NCBI GenBank assembly: GCA_965203365.1 | Contig: OZ241878.1 | Coordinates: 1,302,001 to 1,366,000, forward strand | Length of the DNA: 64,000 nt | Direction of reading: 5' to 3' | Source: VYFG01 sp965203365 | Lineage (GTDB): Bacteria > Pseudomonadota > Gammaproteobacteria > Arenicellales > Poriferihabitantaceae | Notes under the pieces: model-generated | Databases searched by the model: none | Told to the model about the DNA's origin: nothing | The model's input: only the letters and a program-made list of their open reading frames with translations | Program-made: the position numbers and the translations under genes | Shown here: piece by piece, positions 1 to 8,786 of the stretch | How positions within the stretch are numbered: position 1 is the first letter of the stretch | Layout: the number at the start of each line of letters is the position of its first letter

Positions 1-1
1 T

Positions 2-850
2 TACGGGTTTCTCATCATCGGGATTGGACTCAAGCTGGCGATGTTTCCGCTCCACCTGTGGCTGCCCAATGCGTATGCGTATGCCCCTTCCATCATTTCG
101 GCCTTCCTGGCTGCCTGTGCCACCAAGGTGGCTGTCTATATCATGGTGCGCTACCTGTTCACCATCTTTGGTCCGGACTTTGCCTTTTCCACGATGCATA
201 TACAGTGGCTGTTCATCCCCGTCGGGATCAGCGCGGTGCTGTTTACCTCTATCGTGGCACTGTTCCAGCATGATCTCAAACGTATGCTGGCTTTCTCCTC
301 CGTGGCCCAGGTGGGCTACATGCTGGTGGGACTTGGCCTGGCCAATGTTTCCGGCCTCACTGCCGCCCTGATGCACGTGTTCAACCATGCCCTGATCAAA
401 GGGGCCTTGTTCTTGGCCCTGGGCGCCATGTGCTACCGTATTGGCAACCCTCGGATCGAAAATATCCACGGATTGGCCAAACGGATGCCCTGGACGATGG
501 CGGCGTTCGTCGGCGGCGGCCTCAGCCTGATTGGAGTGCCACTGACCGCCGGCTTCATCTCCAAGTGGTACTTGATTCTGGCGGCGGTGGAGCGGGGATG
601 GTGGCCCGTGGCCGTCGTGGTGGTGATCTCATCGCTGATCGCCGTGATCTATGTCTGGCGAGTAGTCGAAAGAGCCTATCTCCATCCAGCACCGGGCAAC
701 GGACAGAATGTGGCCGAAGCTCCGATGCCGCTGCTGATCTCCGCCTGGGTTTTGGTATTGGCGAACATCGGATTTGGTATCCATCCCGGCATGGTGAACC
801 AGTTGGCGTCAGCGGCCGCGCACGAGCTGTTCGGAGGATTTGTCTGGTGA
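2..850 (+). CDS. Cation/proton antiporter membrane subunit D-type (NuoN/MrpD-like), 5' truncated
   Basis: The reading frame is open from base 2, so the gene begins before the window. The visible part is a very hydrophobic C-terminal portion of a proton-conducting membrane transporter (NuoL/M/N, MrpA/D family). It shows the signature helix with a buried lysine (HVFNHALIKGALFLALGA) and the loop LKRMLAFSSVAQVGYM typical of this family. These proteins sit in the inner membrane and carry H+ or exchange it for Na+ as part of multi-subunit Mrp antiporters or complex I. No soluble complex I subunit is visible, and the next genes are two more paralogues, so an Mrp/Mnh-type complex is favoured. The stop TGA overlaps the GTG start of the next gene (GTGA), which implies translational coupling. 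Confidence 0.85.
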   Translation, partial: YGFLIIGIGLKLAMFPLHLWLPNAYAYAPSIISAFLAACATKVAVYIMVRYLFTIFGPDFAFSTMHIQWLFIPVGISAVLFTSIVALFQHDLKRMLAFSSVAQVGYMLVGLGLANVSGLTAALMHVFNHALIKGALFLALGAMCYRIGNPRIENIHGLAKRMPWTMAAFVGGGLSLIGVPLTAGFISKWYLILAAVERGWWPVAVVVVISSLIAVIYVWRVVERAYLHPAPGNGQNVAEAPMPLLISAWVLVLANIGFGIHPGMVNQLASAAAHELFGGFVW

Positions 851-2304
851 CCTCGGAAGCCCTCCTGATGCTGGCCCTGATTCTCCCTCTGGTCAGCGGG
901 ATACTGACCCTGGTCCTGGGACGGCAACCGAATCTAAGAGATACGGCGACCCTGGCCATCACGGGGCTTTTGTGTGGGATCGTCATCACTTTGCTGTGGC
1001 GTGTTTTAGATGGAGAACGGCCGGAGCTGGTCGTTCTGGAGATGTTGCCCGGGCTGATGATTCATTTTCGGATCGAACCCTTGGGCATGCTGTTCGCCAC
1101 CATCGCGGCTATCCTCTGGCCGGTCAACTCGCTGTATTCGATTGGCTACATGCGGGGAAACCAGGAAACCCATCAGACGCGGTTTTACTTCTTTTTTGCA
1201 CTAGCCATCCTTGGGGCCATGGGCGTGGCCTTCTCCGATAACCTGATCACCTTGTTCCTGTGCTATGAAGTGCTGACCCTGTCCACCTTTCCCCTAGTGG
1301 CCCACAAGGGAAATGAGGCCGCCAGGGTAGGAGGACGGGTGTACCTCGGCATTTTGCTGTCCACTTCCATCGGGCTGTTGTTGCCGGCCATCATCTGGAC
1401 CTGGCATCTGGCCGGCACTGTTCGCTTTGTGGAAGGCGGCATCCTTTCAGGCAAGCTGGACGGACCCGCGCTGACGATTCTGGCGCTGATGTATCTTCTT
1501 GGTATCGGCAAGGCGGCTCTCATGCCGATTCATCGTTGGTTGCCCGCTGCCATGGTGGCTCCCACCCCAGTCAGTGCACTGTTACATGCCGTGGCCGTCG
1601 TCAAGGCCGGCGTGTTCAGCGTGGTCAAGGTGACCGTCTATGTGCTGGGCATCGACCATGTGGCCAGTGCGCCTGGCATTGAGCTCCTGCTCTGGCTCGC
1701 AGGGTTCACCATCGTCACGGCCTCCCTGGTTGCCTTGCGTCAGGACAACCTGAAGAAAAGACTGGCGTATTCCACCATCAGTCAACTGTCTTATGTGACC
1801 CTCGGGGCCATGTTGCTCGCACCGGTCAGTATCGTGGGAGCGGCATTTCACATCCTGACCCATGCCTTTGGCAAAATCACCCTTTTCTTTGCGGCCGGGG
1901 CCATCTACACCAGTGCAAAAAAAACCCAGGTCAGCGAGCTCAATGGCATTGCCCGTCGAATGCCCTTTACGATGACAGCCTTTGCGATCGGCGCACTGTC
2001 GATGATTGGTGTACCACCCGCCGCCGGATTCCTGTCGAAATGGTATCTGCTGAGCGGCGCCTTTGAGGCACAGCAGATGATCGCAGTGATCGTCATCATC
2101 ACCTCGACCCTGCTGAATGCTGCCTATTTTGTGCCTGTGATCCATGCGGCCTTTTTTCGACACGAATCCGCTGAATCCCTGCTGACCTATGGCGAAGCGC
2201 CCTGGCCCGTGGTGGTGGCCGTTTGCCTGACGGCGACCCTGACCGTGTGTCTGTTCTTGTTCCCGGCTCTTCCGCTGTCCCTGATTTCCCAGATACCGAT
2301 ATGA
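847..2304 (+). CDS. Cation/proton antiporter membrane subunit D-type (second copy)
   Basis: The product has 485 residues from the GTG at 847, chosen because it overlaps the preceding stop by 4 bases and because the first residues run straight into a transmembrane helix. A longer frame upstream lies inside the previous gene and reads as non-membrane sequence. About 13-14 hydrophobic segments are evident. Family landmarks are VSALLHAVAVVKAGVFSV, LKKRLAYSTISQLSYVTLG and HILTHAFGKITLFFAAGA, the latter carrying the conserved membrane lysine. It is a NuoN/MrpD-type proton-translocating subunit, about the usual length. The stop overlaps the start of the 88-residue gene that follows (ATGA). Confidence 0.85.
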   Translation: MTSEALLMLALILPLVSGILTLVLGRQPNLRDTATLAITGLLCGIVITLLWRVLDGERPELVVLEMLPGLMIHFRIEPLGMLFATIAAILWPVNSLYSIGYMRGNQETHQTRFYFFFALAILGAMGVAFSDNLITLFLCYEVLTLSTFPLVAHKGNEAARVGGRVYLGILLSTSIGLLLPAIIWTWHLAGTVRFVEGGILSGKLDGPALTILALMYLLGIGKAALMPIHRWLPAAMVAPTPVSALLHAVAVVKAGVFSVVKVTVYVLGIDHVASAPGIELLLWLAGFTIVTASLVALRQDNLKKRLAYSTISQLSYVTLGAMLLAPVSIVGAAFHILTHAFGKITLFFAAGAIYTSAKKTQVSELNGIARRMPFTMTAFAIGALSMIGVPPAAGFLSKWYLLSGAFEAQQMIAVIVIITSTLLNAAYFVPVIHAAFFRHESAESLLTYGEAPWPVVVAVCLTATLTVCLFLFPALPLSLISQIPI

Positions 2305-2567
2305 TCAGCGACCCTGAGAAGCACTGGCTGTATCGAAAGGAGAACCGGCCGAAGTGGTGGCTGGCTCTTGCCCTGGTGCTGATGCTGGCCCTGGTGCCCG
2401 AATTCTTTGTTCACCATCATGCCCACTTCCCCAACCAGGGCATCGCGGTCGATACCTCATTCGGCTTTTTTGCCTGGTACGGGTTTTTGGCCTGTACCGC
2501 CATGGTCATCGGAGCCAAGATTCTCGGCATCTTCCTGAAGCGCAAGGACACGTACTACGATGACTGA
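2301..2567 (+). CDS. Small two-helix membrane protein in antiporter operon
   Basis: The product has 88 residues, starting at the ATG that overlaps the upstream stop (ATGA). There is a basic, tryptophan-containing N-terminus (KHWLYRKENRPKWW). Two hydrophobic segments follow, at about residues 20-35 and 54-75, separated by a short loop with HHHAHFPNQG. The tail is short and charged (LKRKDTYYDD). I do not recognise a named family. Its position between two D-type antiporter subunits, with overlaps on both sides (4 bases upstream, 8 bases downstream), argues that it is an accessory subunit of the same membrane complex. Mrp operons normally contain small subunits (MrpC, F, G), but the sequence does not clearly match any of these. 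Confidence 0.7.
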   Translation: MISDPEKHWLYRKENRPKWWLALALVLMLALVPEFFVHHHAHFPNQGIAVDTSFGFFAWYGFLACTAMVIGAKILGIFLKRKDTYYDD

Positions 2568-4248
2568 CCTGATCTTCCCACCGGGACTGATTCTCATCTT
2601 CGGTGCTTTCGCCTTGCCGCTGCTGCGGGGCACTGTCCGTCAAGGGGTTCTGCTGGTCCTGCCCATGATCACCCTCGGGGTCGTGTGGTCCTTGCCTCTG
2701 GGGAGCCAGGTCACGCTCCAGTTTCTCGACTACCCACTCCATCCCGTCGAAGCCACGGCGAGTGGTCGGCTCTTTGCCACCATCTTTTGCCTGATGACCT
2801 TTGCGGGCGGCCTGTTCGCCATGGGTCATGCCCGCTGGGTGGAGATTGTCTCAGCGTATGTCTATGCCGGAGCCGCGGTGGGAGTGGCTTTCAGTGGCGA
2901 CCTGATCTCATTGTTCATTTTCTGGGAACTCATGGCCTTGGGGTCGACCATCGTGATCTGGTCCGCCGACAACGAACGCGCACGGAGTGCCAGTTTCCGC
3001 TATCTTCAGATTCACCTGCTCGGCGGCATGCTGCTGATGGTGGGCATTGTCTGGAAGGCCAGTACGACCGGCATGATTGATTTTGGCCCCATGTCACTGG
3101 ACCACCCTGCCCACTTCCTGATCCTGGCCGGGTTTCTGGTCAATGCCGGTGCCCCCCCGCTGTCTGCCTGGATACCCGATGCCTATCCGGAAGCCAGCCC
3201 CAGCGGGATGGTCTTTCTGAGTGCGTTCACCACCAAGACCGCGGTCTTGGCCCTGTGGGTGGGATTTCCCGGAGCGGATATCTTGATCTGGGTCGGGCTG
3301 TACATGGTCTTTTACGGCATCATCTACGCCCTGCTGGAAAATGACATGCGACGGATTCTCGCCTACAGCATCGTCAACCAGGTCGGTTTCATGGTCTGCG
3401 CCATCGGCATCGGAACGGAGTTGGCATTAAACGGGGCGGCTGCCCACGCCTTCGCCCATATCATCTACAAGGCGTTGTTGCTGATGTCAGCCGGCAGCGT
3501 CCTGTTCATGACCGGCAAACGAAAATGTACGGATCTGGGGGGTCTGTTCCAGACCATGCCGGTAACCACCCTCAACGGCATCGTGGGGGCCTTGGCCATC
3601 TCCGCCTTCCCGTTGACTTCCGGATTTGTCAGCAAGTCGCTGGAAACCGCCGCCGCCGCCGAACAGGGCCTGATGGTCGTCTGGTTTCTCCTGATGGCCG
3701 CCTCTGCAGGGGTCTTCCTGCATGCCGGGATCAAGTTTCCCTGGTTCGTGTTCTTTCAGAAGGATTCCGGCCTTCGACCCGACGATCCCCCACTGGGCAT
3801 GCGGGTGAGCATGTGGTTGTTGTCCTTTCTCTGCCTCGCCATCGGACTGTGGCCCTCGGTCCTATATCGTATGCTGCCGTTTCCCGTGGATTACCAACCC
3901 TACACTGTCGACCATCTGGCCGCACAGAGCCAGCTACTGCTGTTTGCGGGCTTTGCTTTTTTTGCCCTGCTGCCCATCATGAGGCGAACCCTCACCATCA
4001 GCCTGGACTTCGATTGGTTCTATCGTCGGTTCGGGCAGGTGATGGCAGATGAGTTCACACTGCGGTCGTCCCATGCCTTTCAACAATGGGAACGCAGCGT
4101 CCGGGCACGAGTCGAGGGCTTGATCAATCGCCTCTATCGCCATCATGGCCCCCATGGCATCCTGGCGCGTACCTGGCCAAGTGGTGGCATGGTGCTTTGG
4201 GTCACCATCATGCTCGCCGGGATGATTATCGCCGGCGTACTGATATGA
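2560..4248 (+). CDS. Cation/proton antiporter membrane subunit D-type (third copy)
   Basis: The product has 562 residues; the ATG at 2560 overlaps the preceding gene by 8 bases. It is a third NuoL/N/MrpD-like polytopic membrane protein. Visible landmarks are FIFWELMALGSTIVIW (the conserved glutamate helix), APPLSAWIPDAYPEASPSG, NDMRRILAYSIVNQVGFM and HAFAHIIYKALLLMSAGS with the membrane lysine. After the last core helix, a soluble stretch of about 60 residues (about 480-540) is followed by one terminal helix. This resembles the extended C-terminus of NuoL-type subunits, though no long lateral helix can be proved. It is the last gene of the operon; the next gene is convergent. Confidence 0.83.
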   Translation: MTDLIFPPGLILIFGAFALPLLRGTVRQGVLLVLPMITLGVVWSLPLGSQVTLQFLDYPLHPVEATASGRLFATIFCLMTFAGGLFAMGHARWVEIVSAYVYAGAAVGVAFSGDLISLFIFWELMALGSTIVIWSADNERARSASFRYLQIHLLGGMLLMVGIVWKASTTGMIDFGPMSLDHPAHFLILAGFLVNAGAPPLSAWIPDAYPEASPSGMVFLSAFTTKTAVLALWVGFPGADILIWVGLYMVFYGIIYALLENDMRRILAYSIVNQVGFMVCAIGIGTELALNGAAAHAFAHIIYKALLLMSAGSVLFMTGKRKCTDLGGLFQTMPVTTLNGIVGALAISAFPLTSGFVSKSLETAAAAEQGLMVVWFLLMAASAGVFLHAGIKFPWFVFFQKDSGLRPDDPPLGMRVSMWLLSFLCLAIGLWPSVLYRMLPFPVDYQPYTVDHLAAQSQLLLFAGFAFFALLPIMRRTLTISLDFDWFYRRFGQVMADEFTLRSSHAFQQWERSVRARVEGLINRLYRHHGPHGILARTWPSGGMVLWVTIMLAGMIIAGVLI

Positions 4249-4356
4249 ATCGGATCCGTCGAGACAATCCGTCAACCTGGTGAGTCCGAGAACCCCTCGA
4301 CAGGCGAACCACTGGAAATCGGCATGGGGGACCGGAACGAAGGAGACTGGCCATGA

Positions 4357-5718
4357 CTACAGGCCCGGCCCCAAAACCATCGGGCTCCCATCGCTGAATC
4401 GCGAGAACCGGAATCGGTCCAGATCATGTCCCGGTGAATTCCCCTGCACGAGATCGGCCAGAATGCGCCCGGCCGCCGGCCCAATGCCAAACCCATGGCC
4501 ACTGAATCCGCTGCCCAGGATCAGTCCCGGAATCGCCTCGACATGATCCATGACCGGGACCACATCCGGGGTCACGTCAATCATCCCAGCCCAACTTTCC
4601 AGCAGGGGCGTCTCCGCCAGCAGAGGAATCCGTTTGCCCAGCCGTTGGGTGAGGGTGCGCAGCACCGCCGGATGCGGCTGCGGATTCAGTACCCGCTGGC
4701 GCTCGAATGCCGTGGGTCGATCCAGCGCCCAGCGGCGCGGAGAGCAATGGCCTCCCGGAGAGTCTGTCCCGAAGCGGAGCTTCAAGCCTGACCAGGCCGC
4801 CCGTTTCAGAACCGACAGGAAGGGGCGCAGATACCGCACACTGTCACAGGTGACCATGTGTTCCTCAATGCCAGACGGTGCGATGGTATATCCGCCGTCT
4901 TGCCGACGACGGAAAGCCAACCCCTTGCAGGCCGCCCCGCCCGAGAAAAAGTCCGGGGCTGGGGCCGTTCGTGCCACGGTCGATTTGACCGTCAACTGAG
5001 GAAATCGCACCCCCAGACTGCCCAGAAACATCGACGACCAAGCCCCGCCAGTCAGAACAACGCTGTCACAAAGGACTGTCCCTCGTTCAGTGACCACGGC
5101 CGAAAGCCGGCCGGCCGCCCATTCCAATCCACGAACCGCACAGTTTTCGATCACCTGCACGCCTCGGCGTTGACAATCCCTGGCCAGTGCCGGGACGGTT
5201 TCAAACGGCTCGGCTCGGCCATCACTGGGGGTGAACACGCCACCCAACCACTCGCCTCGGAGCGCGGGAACCTTCTTTCGCACTTCGGCTGACGTCAGCA
5301 GAATCGACTTCAGTCCATGCTCCGCCGCCAATTGAACCCATTGTTCATGAAATTGCACATCGTCATCAGTCTCGGCAATATACAGCACCCCCGGCTGGCG
5401 GAATCCGACATCGAAGCCGATTGTCCGGGCTAGGGTCTGCCAGATCCGATTGCTCTCCATCATGATCGGCAGTTCAGCGGCATCCCGGCCTTGCTGCCGC
5501 ACCCAGCCCCAGTTGCGACTGGACTGTTCTCCCGCGACCCGTCCTTTCTCACACAGCAGCACACGGTGGCCCGCCTGCACCAGGTGCCAGGCCGTACATA
5601 CCCCAATCACACCACCGCCCACCACGACCACGGCGACCGATTTGGGCAAGTCAGCCGAAAAGTTCACCGCAGACGCATCAGATAAAATCATGTTGACGTT
5701 CCCACCCGGAATTGGCAC
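4357..5718 (-). CDS. FAD-dependent oxidoreductase (DAO/GlpO-like, DadA family)
   Basis: The product has 453 residues from 5718; an internal ATG at 5691 would also serve. The N-terminal dinucleotide fold is clear (VAVVVVGGGVIGVCTAWHL, then an acidic residue at the end of strand 2 in VLLCEKG). The C-terminal FAD-binding segment PGLILGSGFSGHGFGIGPAAG is typical of D-amino-acid, glycine or sarcosine oxidases and dehydrogenases of the DAO superfamily. It presumably oxidises an amino acid or N-methylated amine in the cytoplasm; the substrate cannot be read from sequence. It stands alone, convergent with the antiporter operon and divergent from the RDD gene. The methylated-amine genes at 37.6-46.4 kb give a plausible metabolic context, but they are far away. 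Confidence 0.85.
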   Translation of the reverse strand: MPIPGGNVNMILSDASAVNFSADLPKSVAVVVVGGGVIGVCTAWHLVQAGHRVLLCEKGRVAGEQSSRNWGWVRQQGRDAAELPIMMESNRIWQTLARTIGFDVGFRQPGVLYIAETDDDVQFHEQWVQLAAEHGLKSILLTSAEVRKKVPALRGEWLGGVFTPSDGRAEPFETVPALARDCQRRGVQVIENCAVRGLEWAAGRLSAVVTERGTVLCDSVVLTGGAWSSMFLGSLGVRFPQLTVKSTVARTAPAPDFFSGGAACKGLAFRRRQDGGYTIAPSGIEEHMVTCDSVRYLRPFLSVLKRAAWSGLKLRFGTDSPGGHCSPRRWALDRPTAFERQRVLNPQPHPAVLRTLTQRLGKRIPLLAETPLLESWAGMIDVTPDVVPVMDHVEAIPGLILGSGFSGHGFGIGPAAGRILADLVQGNSPGHDLDRFRFSRFSDGSPMVLGPGL

Positions 5719-6040
5719 GATTCTATCGTGATGTGCCGACCTGACAAGTCATCTCGACGATCCATCCGAAAAAAGACAGCTTGCCGGCCGATAGTGGATA
5801 ACCTTGTGGATACCTTGGGGAAATTCTGTGCATGGAAAGACTCCGATTGACATCATGGAGCCGCAATGAATCGCCGCTTTTCATCCTCATTGCCATCTGG
5901 ACAAGCCGCCATGGGGCGAAACTTCTATCCGTGGACCATGACAGAGATTCCCACTCGGGCCAGGCTCTACGCCGAGTCATGGTGAGACATCCCCCTTATT
6001 CGGCCTTTGTGGTCTCGATTCGATGCGAGGCCCGGACGGC
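5719..6040. other. Intergenic region between divergent genes
   Basis: About 320 bases separate the divergent oxidase and RDD genes. Short open frames here overlap on both strands and show no recognisable protein. The region presumably holds the two promoters, but I could not assign convincing -35/-10 pairs. Confidence 0.5.
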
Positions 6041-6520
6041 ATGACCCATCCGACACAGGCCATTCCCGGCCCTCGACATATCTCATTGTGGCGCCGACTC
6101 GCCGCCATCTTCTACGACAGTCTTGTGCTGGTTTGCCTGATCTTTGTCGCCTGGCTCCCCGTCCCCCTCGTCCCGGACCACCTCTGGCCGGACTGGATCG
6201 CGCAAGGCTGGCGTCTGGCCTACCTGTTCCTGCTGATCTACAGCTTCTTTGGCTGGTTCTGGTGCCACGGCGGTCAGACCCTCGGCATGAAGGCCTGGAG
6301 GATTCGGCTGGAAGATGCAACCCCCACCCCCAACGGTTTTACCCCGATCGGATGGAAACAGGCCTTCTTGCGACTGACAGCGGCACTGGTGTCCTGGACC
6401 GCCGCTGGCCTCGGGTTCCTCTGGTCATTGGTGGACCGTGACCAGCGTACCTGGCATGACATGGTCTCCCACTCCCGTCTGGTCCATGTTTCTCGGGATC
6501 ATTCACCGAAATCGGGCTGA
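6041..6520 (+). CDS. RDD family integral membrane protein
   Basis: The product has 159 residues from the ATG at 6041; an in-frame ATG at 6023 adds six residues and cannot be excluded. The N-terminal SLWRRLAAIFYDSLVLVCL carries the R...D pattern of the RDD domain, and GQTLGMKAWRIRLED is the classical second motif. The C-terminal WHDMVSHSRLV matches the family's usual DRKRQTWHDxxAGT ending. Three or four hydrophobic segments are present. RDD proteins are small membrane proteins of mostly unknown function; some have been linked to Na+/H+ exchange. It ends 10 bases before the convergent MFS gene. Confidence 0.88.
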   Translation: MTHPTQAIPGPRHISLWRRLAAIFYDSLVLVCLIFVAWLPVPLVPDHLWPDWIAQGWRLAYLFLLIYSFFGWFWCHGGQTLGMKAWRIRLEDATPTPNGFTPIGWKQAFLRLTAALVSWTAAGLGFLWSLVDRDQRTWHDMVSHSRLVHVSRDHSPKSG

Positions 6521-6530
6521 CTGCCCCCCT

Positions 6531-7709
6531 TTACGCGACTCTTTCCACGTGGCGACGGGATGCCCCGAGCAATGCGATCAACAGGCCGATCACAACCAAC
6601 AAAGGCACCGTATACAGATTGAGTCGCTCCCATCCCAACAGGTGATGCAGGTATCCTGCGGTCAGGGCGGTCAGGGCGGTCGCTGAAAAAACACAGAAAT
6701 TGTTGACGCCCTGCGCCATCCCTTTCTCGGCGGGCCAGTACGCCTGCGTCAGCAGGGTGGTGGAGCCCACGAACAAGAAATTCCATCCGAGACCGAGCAG
6801 AATCAAGCCCGCCAGAAAATGAAAATAGGCTTCACCATTCAATGCGACCAATACACAGACCACCAGCAGGATGATCCCCGTGAACATGACCCGCAGCACC
6901 CCGAATCGCTGGATCAGGTCGCCCGTGAAGAAAGACGGAGCATACATCCCGACAATGTGCCACTGAATGACCTGGGCGGTTTCCACAAACGGCATATTCC
7001 GCATTCCCATGGCCAGTGGCGTCGCAACCATCAACAGGTTCATGGTCCCGTAAGCCACCATCCCCGCCACTACCGAGACCAGAAAGACGGGGCCGGTCAG
7101 TATCACGATCAGTGGGCGCTTCGGTCCGGCCCTTTCTTCCTGAGAAGGGAGAGGAATCCGAAGCCAATACTGAACGGCTATCACTCCCAGACAAAAGATC
7201 GCAATGCTGCCATAGGAACCGGCAAATACGGAATCAGGAATCAGGTCACGGCCCAGATGGGCGACATTGGGGCCAATGAATGCTGCCACCAGTCCTCCTG
7301 CCAACACCCATGAAATGGCCCGGGCTCGATATTCACTGTCAGCCACCTCGATGGCCGCGAAACGATAATACTGGGCGAAACCATTGGCCACGCCACACAG
7401 GGCCGAACCCACACAAAACCCGACAAAGTTGTCGTAATGGATACTGGTTGCCGCGACCAGCCCCCCCAGTAGACCGGCAACCGCACCGAGGACGAATCCA
7501 CGGCGTCTGCCATATCGTCGCATGAACATCGACGCCGGAATCATGGTCGCCATCAGCGCCAGAAAGGTCAGACCCAGAGGCAATGTCGCCTGGCGCAGAT
7601 CCGGGGCCAGCGCCGCACCGACCAAGGCGGATGAAGACATGATCAGCGACACACTGGATAGCATCAGTCCCTGACACACGGCCAGGTACAGAATATTTCG
7701 ATTGATCAC
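6531..7709 (-). CDS. MFS transporter
   Basis: This is a major facilitator superfamily permease with about 12 hydrophobic segments. The loop between helices 2 and 3 is visible as RRYGRRRGFVLGA, and ITGDLIQRF-like text follows in the second half (SFFTGDLIQRFGVLRV). The frame is open up to an ATG at 7907. However, the extra 66 residues are hydrophilic and do not resemble an MFS N-terminus, whereas the GTG at 7709 begins directly at VINRNILYLAVCQG, as related transporters do. I therefore chose 7709, with moderate certainty and no strong ribosome-binding site. Substrate unknown. It is divergent from the TerC gene and convergent with the RDD gene. Confidence 0.8.
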   Translation of the reverse strand: MINRNILYLAVCQGLMLSSVSLIMSSSALVGAALAPDLRQATLPLGLTFLALMATMIPASMFMRRYGRRRGFVLGAVAGLLGGLVAATSIHYDNFVGFCVGSALCGVANGFAQYYRFAAIEVADSEYRARAISWVLAGGLVAAFIGPNVAHLGRDLIPDSVFAGSYGSIAIFCLGVIAVQYWLRIPLPSQEERAGPKRPLIVILTGPVFLVSVVAGMVAYGTMNLLMVATPLAMGMRNMPFVETAQVIQWHIVGMYAPSFFTGDLIQRFGVLRVMFTGIILLVVCVLVALNGEAYFHFLAGLILLGLGWNFLFVGSTTLLTQAYWPAEKGMAQGVNNFCVFSATALTALTAGYLHHLLGWERLNLYTVPLLVVIGLLIALLGASRRHVERVA

Positions 7710-8073
7710 GGGTAACAGTGGGGCATCCGGTAAAAGGGAGGCCCGATCATAGTACAGTTCGGTCGTGGCGACATCATCGACATGGACCACGAGGTCGTGA
7801 TGTGACCCTCGATAGGGACCTTGAGCGCCAGACGGTCTGATAATTTGCAACACCGGATCCCGGAGCTTCGGTGTGGCATTGACGAAACAGTACCGTTTCG
7901 ACGTCATCCAACTCCCCCTTGATGCGATCGACAGTCACTACATCATGCAGGGGTTGGTGACCATCCTCACCTCAAGCCCCTCCGCAAATTCTTTTGGTCA
8001 TATCGCAAAAAAACGGTTGCCTCACGGTACACAAGCAGGTAAAAACCCCCGCTTGCCAATTTCGGGTTCCATC

Positions 8074-8685
8074 GTGGAATTATTTGCCTATTTTTCCAAG
8101 CTGCTCCAGATCCTGTTCGTGGATCTGATACTCGCCGGTGACAACGCCATTGTGATCGGCATGGTGGCTGCCCGATTCACTCCGGAATACCGCCGAAAGG
8201 TGATTTTATGGGGCGTTGGCGCGGCGATTTTCCTGCGGGTGGCATTCGCTCTGTTGACCGTCCAACTGCTCGCCATCACCGGGTTGACCCTTTTGGGAGG
8301 CCTTCTGCTACTGTGGGTCTGCTGGAAACTCTGGCAAGACTTGCGAGCCACTGAGCCGACGAGTCAAGCTCACGATACCGACACCCAGGAAGACGCATCG
8401 GACCCCCCTTCTTTACCCTCCGCGGTGCTTCAGATCGTTGTCGCCGACGTCTCGATGTCGCTTGACAATGTGCTTGCCGTGGCGGGCGTGGCAGATGGAC
8501 ACAGCGAGCTGCTGGTCATCGGACTGGCCTTGTCGATCATCTTCATGATGTTTTTTGCTACCTGGATTGCCGAGTTGCTGCAAAAACATCGGTGGATAGG
8601 ATATGTCGGGCTTCTGGTGATTCTTTACGTGGGGTTCAAACTGGTCATTGAAGGGGGATTGGAAGTCGCCGCATGGACCGGCTGA
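8074..8685 (+). CDS. TerC family integral membrane protein (YjbE-type)
   Basis: The product has 203 residues from the GTG at 8074. That start was chosen because the family begins right before its first membrane helix (ELFAYFSKLLQILFVDLIL). In-frame starts at 7945 (ATG) and 7873 would add a non-conserved leader. Both repeats of the TerC signature are present: DLILAGDNAIVIGM and DVSMSLDNVLAVAG. These acidic membrane motifs are thought to bind metal ions; YjbE/YkoY-type TerC proteins are linked to manganese efflux or metallation of exported proteins. Six to seven membrane helices are seen, with an acidic hydrophilic loop in the middle. It marks the left boundary of the accessory island. Confidence 0.85.
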   Translation: MELFAYFSKLLQILFVDLILAGDNAIVIGMVAARFTPEYRRKVILWGVGAAIFLRVAFALLTVQLLAITGLTLLGGLLLLWVCWKLWQDLRATEPTSQAHDTDTQEDASDPPSLPSAVLQIVVADVSMSLDNVLAVAGVADGHSELLVIGLALSIIFMMFFATWIAELLQKHRWIGYVGLLVILYVGFKLVIEGGLEVAAWTG

Positions 8686-8786
8686 TGCGGTTATGCAAGG
8701 GCTTCGCCGCTGACAACAAGAATTTTGACCACATCACCATTTTTGGCGATGCTTTTCGGCGATTCATGAGACAGGAGAATTCTGAC

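Noticed and set aside
2..4248. Complex I (nuo) operon
   Set aside because: No peripheral arm subunits or quinone-binding NuoH-like gene is present, and three D-type subunits in a row fit an Mrp-like antiporter better.
6659..6683. Repeat GCGGTCAGG in tandem
   Set aside because: It lies inside the MFS coding region and encodes a short ALTALT membrane stretch, so it is explained by coding.
8673..8786. N-terminal extension of the DUF5131 gene
   Set aside because: It overlaps the end of terC, has no conservation, and a proper ribosome-binding site precedes the ATG at 8787.
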